A stretch of 5,206 nt of DNA from Coriobacteriaceae bacterium (GTDB lineage Bacteria > Actinomycetota > Coriobacteriia > Coriobacteriales > Eggerthellaceae). Of this stretch, positions 1-4,886 are shown piece after piece; the first letter of the stretch is position 1, and each line of letters begins with the position of its first letter. Made by a program: the position numbers and the translations under genes. Location of the stretch: positions 1 through 5,206 of the forward strand of contig SFII01000101.1 of the NCBI GenBank assembly GCA_004555335.1. The letters run 5' to 3'. Under the pieces are notes generated by a model. That model searched no databases. It saw only the letters and a list, made by a program, of their open reading frames with translations, and was not told where the DNA came from.

Positions 1-13
1 AGCCTGCAATACG

Positions 14-85
14 TTTCTATGTTTTTCGATATGTTCTTGACTTCTCCACACCTTGTAATACACTCATTTCGATATATTTCGAATT
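14..85 (+). promoter_or_regulatory. Candidate promoter flanked by paired 10-bp-phased direct repeats
   Basis: A sigma70-like promoter reads rightward: TTGACT at 37-42, a 16-bp spacer and TACACT at 59-64. It is flanked by two pairs of a TTTCGATAT-like element. One pair, TTTCTATGT (14-22) and TTTCGATAT (24-32), sits just upstream of the -35 box. The other, TTTCGATAT (67-75) and TTTCGAATT (77-85), sits at the expected start of transcription. Within each pair the copies start exactly 10 bp apart, one helical turn, as in direct-repeat operators of response regulators. The regulator is unknown. No gene begins to the right on the plus strand, so the site may serve a small RNA or a gene beyond the left edge. 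A weaker minus-strand pair (TTCGAA at 78-83, TATTAC at 55-60, 17-bp spacer) is also possible. Confidence 0.35.
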
Positions 86-125
86 ATTACGCAGCCTGGA
101 AACCAACGCCCAGCGAAAACATTCC

Positions 126-147
126 CGTTCATTAATCCCCATGAACG
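126..147. repeat. Perfect 7-bp inverted repeat (hairpin or operator)
   Basis: CGTTCAT at 126-132 is followed, after an 8-base gap, by its exact complement ATGAACG at 141-147. It lies six bases before the terminator stem at 153. It could be a stem in a transcript crossing this region or a dimeric protein-binding site. The sequence alone cannot separate these options. Confidence 0.4.
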
Positions 148-152
148 CAAAC

Positions 153-183
153 AAGCCCCACCGTTAGGTTTCCGGTGGGGCTT
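153..183 (-). terminator. Rho-independent terminator of the arsR-like gene, possibly bidirectional
   Basis: An 11-bp perfect stem, AAGCCCCACCG at 153-163 and CGGTGGGGCTT at 173-183, encloses a 9-base loop. Read on the minus strand it comes about 20 bases after the ArsR stop codon, and the stem is followed by GTTTGCGTT, a moderately U-rich tail. On the plus strand the tail is CTTTGATTGT, also weakly U-rich, so it could stop transcripts arriving from the left as well. Confidence 0.75.
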
Positions 184-204
184 TGATTGTGAGGGTGGGC
201 AATC

Positions 205-522
205 CTAGGATTGCAGCATTTCCCCGATGTAGCGGGAGGCCGATTCGAAGCCTTCATTGCTTAGGGAATAATGACACCATTTCCCGTGCTTTTCGCAGGT
301 TACGAAACCCGCTGCCTTCAACAAGGACATATGATGGGAAAGCGTCGATTGCGACATCTCGAATTCTTCCAGGAGCTTACAGGCGCAGATACCCGGATTT
401 GCGGCAACGGTGTCGAGCATGCGAAGGCGTTTCTCATCCCCGAGCGCCTTGAATATCGCCGCTTCGCGCAACCTATCGATATCGACGAAACTCACCGCGC
501 CCTCTGCGCATCCTTCGGGCAT
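205..522 (-). CDS. ArsR/SmtB-family winged-helix metalloregulator-type repressor
   Basis: This encodes a 105-residue DNA-binding repressor of the ArsR/SmtB type; members release DNA on binding metal(loid)s or other ligands. The start at 522 is chosen because AAAGGAGGG lies 4-5 bases before this ATG. An in-frame ATG at 540 has no ribosome site and would put the Shine-Dalgarno inside the gene. From residue 23 the sequence follows the family: FKALGDEKRLRML (helix 1-2), then GICACKLLEEF with Cys46 and Cys48 at the place of the ArsR ELCVCDL metal box. Next come SQSTLSHHMSLLKAAGFV (residues 57-74, recognition helix) and the wing EKHGKWCHYSL. Further cysteines are Cys5, Cys76 and Cys83. The CxC suggests thiol coordination of As(III)/Sb(III) or a soft metal, or a redox role; this is inference. 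No efflux pump or reductase gene is adjacent, so the target is unknown apart from likely autoregulation. The gene has its own promoter and terminator. Confidence 0.88.
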   Translation of the reverse strand: MPEGCAEGAVSFVDIDRLREAAIFKALGDEKRLRMLDTVAANPGICACKLLEEFEMSQSTLSHHMSLLKAAGFVTCEKHGKWCHYSLSNEGFESASRYIGEMLQS

Positions 523-527
523 CTTGC

Positions 528-535
528 CCTCCTTT
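528..535 (-). promoter_or_regulatory. Ribosome binding site that fixes the arsR-like start at 522
   Basis: The minus strand reads AAAGGAGG here, a near-perfect anti-16S match, about five bases before the ATG at 522-520. The alternative ATG at 540-538 is preceded by AAGATGACGCTAA, with no usable site. This decides the start codon and shortens the protein by six residues. Confidence 0.85.
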
Positions 536-551
536 CCCATTTAGCGTCATC

Positions 552-585
552 TTGGCATTATAACGTTCTAGCCAATTTGCAAACC
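552..585 (-). promoter_or_regulatory. arsR-like gene promoter with palindromic operator over the -10 box
   Basis: On the minus strand a perfect TATAAT lies at 562-557, about 35 bases upstream of the start codon. The -35 is weak: GGTTTG at 585-580 with a 17-bp spacer is the best fit. The -10 box lies within a near-palindrome at 559-570 (TATAACGTTCTA, 10 of 12 positions symmetric). That in turn is enclosed by the inverted repeat TTGGC (552-556) and GCCAA (571-575). A dimeric repressor bound here would cover the -10 box, as expected for ArsR-type autorepression. Assigning the site to this regulator is inference from position. Confidence 0.6.
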
Positions 586-658
586 AGCTCGCAAAACAAC
601 GGGCACCCGCAATAGCTATCAACAAGCCTACAATGGTGTAGCTTATGCGGAAAAGCAG

Positions 659-689
659 AAAAAACCGGCGGACCCTTGCGGCCCGCCGG
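659..689 (-). terminator. Rho-independent terminator of the agmatinase-family gene
   Basis: The stem is CCGGCGGACC at 665-674 with GGCCCGCCGG at 680-689, 10 pairs including one G-U as minus-strand RNA, and a 5-base loop. It is followed on the minus strand by six consecutive T residues (664-659). It lies 33 bases beyond the stop codon at 723 and separates the ureohydrolase transcript from the downstream arsR-like gene. Confidence 0.9.
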
Positions 690-722
690 CAATAGCATAG
701 TTATTCAGAGAATGAGACTCCC

Positions 723-1679
723 CTACCTGCGACCGTTCTTCTTCTGGACGGCAAGCATGGAAATGTACTCGAAGCAGATATTCGCGGCAAGATATGCGGT
801 GATTTCCGCATTGTCGCACGCAGGGAGCACCTCCACCACGTCGAAGCCCACGAAGTTCAGGTCCACCAGCTGGCGCACCAGCCACAGGGCCTCCCAGCTG
901 GTCCAACCGCCAACTTCAGGCGTGCCCGTACCGGGAGCATAGGCGGGGTCGACGAAGTCGATGTCGAAGGTCAGGAAGACGGGGTTGTCGCCCACGCGGT
1001 CCTTGATGTGCTGGACCACGGCCTCCAGGCCCATTTCGCGCATCTGGTGGGTAGCGATGAGCTCGAAGCCCAACTCGCGGGACAGCTCGTGCTCGTGCGG
1101 GTCGTACAGCGATCCGCGCATGCCGATCTGGATGGACTTGGAGGGGTCGATCAGGCCTTCTTCCAAAGCACGGCGGAAGGGGGTGCCGTGGTTGTACTTC
1201 TGGCCGAATACCTCATCGCAGATGTCGGTATGGCTGTCAAAGTGCACCAGGGAAACAGGGCCGTACTTCTTGGCAACGGCACGCAGCTCGCCCAGGGTGA
1301 TGGCATGGTCGCCACCCAGGGCGATGGGAATGATGCCCTGGTCCAGGATGCCCGAGATCTCGCGCTCGATGGCTTCGTAGGTGGGATGGATGTAGCCGGG
1401 GGTGATGGCAACATCGCCGTAGTCGGCACCCTTCAGGTTCTCCAGCACGTTGACGCCCAAGATGACGTTGTTCGGCTTGATCATGGCGGAAATAGCGCGG
1501 ATGGACTGGGGCCCGAACCTGGCTCCGGTACGATACGAGCACGCCGTGTCGAAGGGAATGCCCACGATGGCGAAATCGGGATCGGTCACGTCAGCCATGC
1601 GAGGGATGCGCATGAAGGTGCCGGTATTGCAGAAGCGCGGGGACGAAAGAGCGCTAGCCGGCTGAAGGTTTTCCGACAT
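723..1679 (-). CDS. speB: Agmatinase-family ureohydrolase (agmatine or related guanidino compound)
   Basis: This 318-residue protein belongs to the Mn-dependent arginase/agmatinase superfamily. These cytoplasmic enzymes hydrolyse a guanidino group to urea plus an amine; agmatinase makes putrescine from agmatine. All metal-ligand motifs are present: GGDHAIT (His125), HFDSHTD (Asp148, His150, Asp152) and TFDIDFVDPAYAPGTGTPE (Asp239, Asp241). HGTPF (His164) and EVLP (Glu283, expected near the guanidinium) also fit. The length is normal for agmatinases. The start is preceded by AAAGGGG at 1692-1686, six bases upstream. The second metal motif has Ser149 where Ala is commonest (DAHxD). No arginine decarboxylase is nearby, so guanidinobutyrase, guanidinopropionase or guanidine hydrolase activity cannot be excluded, and the symbol is a family-level guess. 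It is divergent from a LysR-type gene, likely its regulator, and ends in its own terminator. Confidence 0.88.
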   Translation of the reverse strand: MSENLQPASALSSPRFCNTGTFMRIPRMADVTDPDFAIVGIPFDTACSYRTGARFGPQSIRAISAMIKPNNVILGVNVLENLKGADYGDVAITPGYIHPTYEAIEREISGILDQGIIPIALGGDHAITLGELRAVAKKYGPVSLVHFDSHTDICDEVFGQKYNHGTPFRRALEEGLIDPSKSIQIGMRGSLYDPHEHELSRELGFELIATHQMREMGLEAVVQHIKDRVGDNPVFLTFDIDFVDPAYAPGTGTPEVGGWTSWEALWLVRQLVDLNFVGFDVVEVLPACDNAEITAYLAANICFEYISMLAVQKKNGRR

Positions 1680-1818
1680 GGGATACCCCTTTCTGAATTA
1701 TCGGGAATACTTATAATTGTCCATGAAACAAGCCCATGATACCCATCCGGCTCCGTTTCCTCAAATGCGCCTGCGCCGATTCTGCATGCGCTATCCGCAC
1801 CCGGCCACAGGAGCATCC
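1680..1818. promoter_or_regulatory. Divergent promoter/operator region between ureohydrolase and LysR genes
   Basis: This 139-bp spacer separates two divergent start codons. On the plus strand TATAAT lies at 1712-1717, with only a poor -35 (TTTCTG at 1690-1695). It would give a LysR transcript with a leader of about 95 bases. On the minus strand TATAAG (1715-1710) overlaps the same box and could be the ureohydrolase -10; again no good -35 is visible, which is common at activator-dependent promoters. An inverted repeat CATG-N9-CATG (1722-1725 and 1735-1738) has the T-N11-A geometry of LysR-type sites. It lies at the LysR transcription start and just upstream of the ureohydrolase -10, fitting autorepression plus control of the divergent gene. 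The half-sites are only 4 bp, so this is tentative. Confidence 0.45.
1809..1813 (+). promoter_or_regulatory. Ribosome binding site that fixes the LysR start at 1819
   Basis: AGGAG lies five bases before ATG at 1819-1821. The reading frame is open further upstream to a TTG at 1717, but that would add 34 residues unlike any LysR N-terminus. It would also put the start within or beside the TATAAT box. Confidence 0.85.
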
Positions 1819-2748
1819 ATGAAGCAAGACAGCGACCTGCATCTGCGCACCGACATCTTCAGGGCGGTAATCGAAATCGACCGCTGCGGATCGATCAGCC
1901 ACGCCGCTGCCAACATGTATATGTCCCAGCCCAATCTGAGCGCCCAGGTGCGCACCCTGGAAGATACCTTGGGATACCGCATCTTCGAACGTTCCAATTC
2001 CGGCGTCCACGCCACGGCACAGGGACGCATGTTCCTGGACAGCGCCCGCATCATCGTCAACGAGCTGGAAAACATCAAGAACGTGCCCAGCCGCTTTTCG
2101 AGCGACCAGAGCAATCTTTCCATCTCATGCGTATTCTCGGTCGTTATCCTGAACCACTTCCTGAGCTTCCGTAGCGAATTCCCCGGCAACCAGGCAAACG
2201 ACCTGTTCAAGGAAACGGGATTGCGCCGCTGCATCGAGGACATCGCCTCGCGCCAGTACCGCCTGGGATTCGTGTACGAATTCCATCACGAAGGCAGCGA
2301 CCTGGAAGAGCTCGCAAAGCGCTACTTGCTGGACTTCCATCTGCTCGCGCCCAATATCCCCATCCTGGCAATCATGTCGAAGGACCATCCGCTTTCCAAA
2401 CGCTCGAGCATCCCGTTGGAAGTACTCGCCACCACCCCATTGGTTGCCTTCGAGTATCTGAAGGACGACAACTGGCTTGAAGCCATGGGGCTTTCCAACC
2501 CCCACGAAGTGCTCTACATCAGCGACCGCGGCGGCATGCTGGAAATCATCACCCGCGGAAGGCACGTGGGAATCTCCATCGGCACACCCTTCTTCAACGT
2601 CAAGAACGAGGCGCTGGTAAGCGTCCCCATCACGGGGATCAACCGCGTGATCAACCAATACTGGGTGAAGCCCTCCAATTACCAGCTCTCCTTCGTGGAA
2701 GAGAAGTTCTTGGACTACGTCACCCATTCCGACAGCACGAGGGAGTAA
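1819..2748 (+). CDS. LysR-type transcriptional regulator
   Basis: This encodes a 309-residue LysR-family regulator, the usual size. Starting at 1819, the winged helix-turn-helix spans about residues 11-70. IFRAVIEIDRCGSISHAA leads into the recognition helix MSQPNLSAQVRTLED (35-49), then LGYRIFERSNSGVHATAQG. A linker helix (about 71-92) joins the periplasmic-binding-protein-like effector domain (about 96-300), which is far less conserved and does not reveal the ligand. It is transcribed away from the agmatinase-family gene with a 139-bp shared regulatory region. This is the classic layout of a LysR regulator and its target, so its inducer may be the guanidino substrate or its product; that is inference. 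The effector domain carries Cys104 and Cys138 but not an evident OxyR-type redox motif. It is followed by a gene-free spacer and is probably monocistronic. Confidence 0.9.
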   Translation: MKQDSDLHLRTDIFRAVIEIDRCGSISHAAANMYMSQPNLSAQVRTLEDTLGYRIFERSNSGVHATAQGRMFLDSARIIVNELENIKNVPSRFSSDQSNLSISCVFSVVILNHFLSFRSEFPGNQANDLFKETGLRRCIEDIASRQYRLGFVYEFHHEGSDLEELAKRYLLDFHLLAPNIPILAIMSKDHPLSKRSSIPLEVLATTPLVAFEYLKDDNWLEAMGLSNPHEVLYISDRGGMLEIITRGRHVGISIGTPFFNVKNEALVSVPITGINRVINQYWVKPSNYQLSFVEEKFLDYVTHSDSTRE

Positions 2749-2754
2749 GCGCTT

Positions 2755-2767
2755 CGGGCGAAGCCCG
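2755..2767 (+). other. Short GC hairpin just after the LysR stop codon
   Basis: CGGGC (2755-2759), a 3-base loop and GCCCG (2763-2767) form a compact stem six bases after the stop codon. No T-run follows, so it is not a convincing intrinsic terminator. It may protect the mRNA 3' end or be chance in GC-rich sequence. Confidence 0.3.
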
Positions 2768-2905
2768 CACACACCAATCACTGCGAATGCGCGAAACCCG
2801 GAGATGCGACCGCTTCGATAGCCGTCCCTCGCGCAACCGGTTATCAACCGCGTGAAACCCAGGGAAGACGGCCGCGTCACCGGGCCGTGCGAGACCCCGA
2901 AACAA

Positions 2906-2940
2906 ACGACCCGCCGGACCTTTCGGTCGTGGCGGGTCGT
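2906..2940 (-). terminator. Rho-independent terminator of the fmt-rsmB-yqeY operon, possibly bidirectional
   Basis: A perfect 10-bp outer stem (ACGACCCGCC at 2906-2915, GGCGGGTCGT at 2931-2940) continues after a small bulge into an inner stem GACC/GGTC (2917-2920, 2925-2928) with a 4-base loop. On the minus strand the stem is followed by TTGTTTC, a U-rich tail. It therefore mainly serves the yqeY side, about 95 bases after its stop. The plus-strand tail GATGCAAAG is poor, though the stem could still slow LysR read-through. Confidence 0.75.
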
Positions 2941-3032
2941 GATGCAAAGCTATTTCGATTCAGGCGGGCCGTGATGTAATTGCAAGCTGATACGGCCCCG
3001 ATGCGAGAATCGCCCCCTGCAAGGATGAGGCG

Positions 3033-3476
3033 TTATGCCAGGCGCTTGCCCACTTCCTTGGCGGCTTCGGCCTTGTCCAGGTTGCCGCCGGTTGCGGCGG
3101 TGAGGGCACCCATGACCTTGCCCATGTCGCGCTTGGTTTCGGCACCCAGATCGGCGATGGTCTTTTCCACCAGCGCAACCAGGGCCTCACCGGTCACCTG
3201 CTCGGGAAGCAGGGATTCCAGCAGCTTCACCTGGCCGTCCAGCATGTCGGTGCGTTCCTGGTTGTTGCCGGCCTTGATGGAGCCCTCCAGGGTTTCGGAG
3301 GTCTGCTTGATGACGCGCTTGATCATGGCGGTAACGTCTTCGTCGGTAACCTCGCGACGTTCGTTCACTTCGATGTCCTTCAACTCGCCATGCACCTGGC
3401 GCAGGATGGACAGGCGGTCCTTATCGCGTGCGCGCATGGCGTCCTTGATCATTTCCTTCAGCTCATCGTAAGTCAT
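3033..3476 (-). CDS. yqeY: GatB/YqeY domain-containing protein
   Basis: This 147-residue soluble, mostly helical protein is full length for the YqeY family. The family shares a domain with the tail of GatB, the tRNA-dependent amidotransferase subunit. A tRNA-related role is usually assumed but the biochemical function of stand-alone YqeY is not settled. Recognisable blocks are the N-terminal helix DELKEMIKDAMRARDKDRLSI (residues 4-24, which includes the typical KDAMRA..K) and LLESLLPEQ (85-93). The most diagnostic block is KRDMGKVMGALTAATGGNLD (115-134), matching the MGKVMGAL signature. Many charged residues and no cysteine are seen. AAAGGA at 3488-3483 lies six bases before the ATG. It sits 21 bp downstream of rsmB on the same strand, so it is probably the last gene of that operon, and is followed by a strong terminator. 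Confidence 0.9.
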   Translation of the reverse strand: MTYDELKEMIKDAMRARDKDRLSILRQVHGELKDIEVNERREVTDEDVTAMIKRVIKQTSETLEGSIKAGNNQERTDMLDGQVKLLESLLPEQVTGEALVALVEKTIADLGAETKRDMGKVMGALTAATGGNLDKAEAAKEVGKRLA

Positions 3477-3497
3477 GGAACTTCCTTTCTATCACGG

Positions 3498-4886
3498 CTA
3501 ACCGACGCGTCGGAGCACAGCGGCGAAGTGCGCATCGGATCCGTTTTCCGTCAAACGTGTCTTGAAGAAGAGCCTGGAAAGCTCGTTCACAGAGCAGGGC
3601 TCGATGCGGAACTTCCCAGCGATTTCCGGCATTTCCAAAAACGCCTTCAATGCAAGCTCGTTTTCCTGCGGGGAAACCGTGCAAGTCGCATAGACCAGAC
3701 GACCGCCCACCTTCACATGCGGCGCGCTTGCGCGCAGGATCTTGGTGTTGATGTTGGCCATCTGCTGAATGACCTTGGAGCTCATGCGCCAGCGGAGTTC
3801 TGGATGGCGGCGCAGCGTTCCGATGCCCGAACAAGGCGCATCGATGAACACCGTATCGAATTCGCCCAGGGCATCGGGGGCGGTTCCAGGGGCCGGAATG
3901 AAGCGCGCATCGGCATCCACGGTCTGGGAAATCTCGACGCCGTATTCCCCTGCCCTATCCAAAAGCAGATCAACCTTGAAATCGCGGGCATCCAGGCAGG
4001 TGATATTCATCTGCGAACCCCAGCGCCTGAAAGCCTCGGACTGCAGCATGATGGTCTTCGTGCCACGGCCCGCGCCGATTTCCAGGAAGCTTTCGGGCTT
4101 TTCCTTCGGCAAGGCCAGCTGCACGATCGCCTGGGCGGCAACATCGCTCACGACCAAGCGCCCCTCGCGGAAGCCCTTCATGGCAGTTGAAGAGGCGACG
4201 GCGATAGGATGCTGGGCCTTATAGCAACCGGGAATAAAATCCGACCCTGGGCTGATTCTGGTGGGGGCAAGCTGCATGCCGTCGCGTGCCATGCTGTTCA
4301 GGAATACCTGCTCATCGGGCATCTGGATGGCATTGACCGAAAAGTACACGGGTGCGGGCTGATTGCTCACTTCCATGAAACGGCATGCTTCGTCCCTGCC
4401 CATCCATTCGATCAGGAGCTTGGCAAGCCACGTGGGAAAGCCCAACACGCGGGCAAGCGCGGCATCGTCCGTTGCAGGGTTGGCGTAGGGGAAGAATTTC
4501 TTCTGCGCCAGAATCTTGCGTAATACAGCATTGGCCAAGCGGGCCGCCTTCGGGGCGATTGCACGAACCAGTTCCACGCCCTGGTCGACGGCAGCGTGGT
4601 CGGCCTTTCCCAGGAACAGGATCTCGTAGGTGGAGACGCGCAGGCAATCACGCACATCGGGATTGATGTCGTTGGGGCTGCGCAAGGCACGGTCGATAGT
4701 TTCGTCGAGCACCCCCAAGGTTGATGACACACCCAAAGCGAGCATACGGCAGAAGGCCGCATCCTCGGGAACGAGCTTTGCCGAACGCAGCTTCTTGTCG
4801 ATTGCTTCAGAGGTATAGACCCCGCGGATGCGCACTTCCGCACCCACCTTGGCTGCGAGCAGACGACCGGGATTGAGCCTAGACAT
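3498..4886 (-). CDS. rsmB: 16S rRNA (cytosine-5) methyltransferase RsmB (NusB-like + NOL1/NOP2/Sun domains)
   Basis: This 462-residue protein has the two-part RsmB/Sun architecture. The enzyme uses S-adenosylmethionine to make m5C in 16S rRNA (C967 in E. coli). Residues 1-130 are a NusB-like RNA-binding helical domain (DRALRSPNDINPDVRDCLRV, DHAAVDQGVELVRAIAPKAA, ANAVLRKIL). Residues about 145-462 are the methyltransferase. Motif IV is IDAPCSGIGTLRRHPELRW with Cys352, and motif VI is YATCTVSPQEN with Cys402. By family knowledge the motif VI cysteine attacks C6 of the cytosine and the motif IV cysteine helps release. Asp299 in CLDA fits the SAM ribose-binding acid. Motif I is unusual: LEIGAGRGTKT (268-278) replaces the family's CAAPGGKT-like loop. 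The start codon overlaps the end of fmt by 8 bp, and its ribosome site is weak (GGGGG at 4898-4894), consistent with translational coupling. Confidence 0.93.
   Translation of the reverse strand: MSRLNPGRLLAAKVGAEVRIRGVYTSEAIDKKLRSAKLVPEDAAFCRMLALGVSSTLGVLDETIDRALRSPNDINPDVRDCLRVSTYEILFLGKADHAAVDQGVELVRAIAPKAARLANAVLRKILAQKKFFPYANPATDDAALARVLGFPTWLAKLLIEWMGRDEACRFMEVSNQPAPVYFSVNAIQMPDEQVFLNSMARDGMQLAPTRISPGSDFIPGCYKAQHPIAVASSTAMKGFREGRLVVSDVAAQAIVQLALPKEKPESFLEIGAGRGTKTIMLQSEAFRRWGSQMNITCLDARDFKVDLLLDRAGEYGVEISQTVDADARFIPAPGTAPDALGEFDTVFIDAPCSGIGTLRRHPELRWRMSSKVIQQMANINTKILRASAPHVKVGGRLVYATCTVSPQENELALKAFLEMPEIAGKFRIEPCSVNELSRLFFKTRLTENGSDAHFAAVLRRVG

Larger units (their letters stand above)
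2749..3032. other. Gene-free convergent spacer with several inverted repeats
   Basis: This 284-bp stretch between the convergent LysR and yqeY ends has no credible gene; open frames here lack ribosome sites and family features. It contains hairpins at 2755-2767, 2868-2888 (ACGGCC and GGCCGT around nine bases), 2906-2940 (terminator) and 2966-2998 (GGGCCGT and ACGGCCC around 19 bases). It also has a repeated 14-mer: GGCGGGTCGTGATG at 2931-2944 and GGCGGGCCGTGATG at 2963-2976, with one mismatch. No tRNA cloverleaf was found. Confidence 0.6.

Noticed and set aside
183..452. Plus-strand frames opposite the arsR-like gene
   Set aside because: Their composition is that of an antisense shadow; the minus-strand winged-helix protein accounts for the region.
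1697..1723. Minus-strand TGGACA (1723-1718) with GATAAT (1702-1697) as the ureohydrolase promoter
   Set aside because: The spacer is only 15 bp and the transcript would start inside the AAAGGGG ribosome site, so it is unlikely to be the main promoter.
1008..1739. Long open frame (243 codons) on the plus strand opposite the ureohydrolase gene
   Set aside because: It is fully explained as the antisense shadow of a conserved enzyme in GC-rich sequence; it has no family-like motifs and no ribosome site that decides a start.
2125..2880. Open frame of 251 codons on the minus strand opposite the LysR gene
   Set aside because: It is antisense to a clear LysR protein, runs into the hairpin-rich spacer, and has a low-complexity composition typical of shadow frames.
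2749..2905. Possible tRNA or structured RNA in the GC-rich spacer after the LysR gene
   Set aside because: No cloverleaf, TTCRA arm or CCA end could be assembled; only short isolated stems are present.
2720..2947. Small minus-strand frame in the LysR-yqeY spacer
   Set aside because: It overlaps the LysR end and a terminator hairpin and is Arg/Pro-rich without a ribosome site.
3390..4190. Open frame of 266 codons on the plus strand spanning yqeY and rsmB
   Set aside because: It lies opposite two well-supported genes and crosses their boundary; no recognisable protein features were seen.
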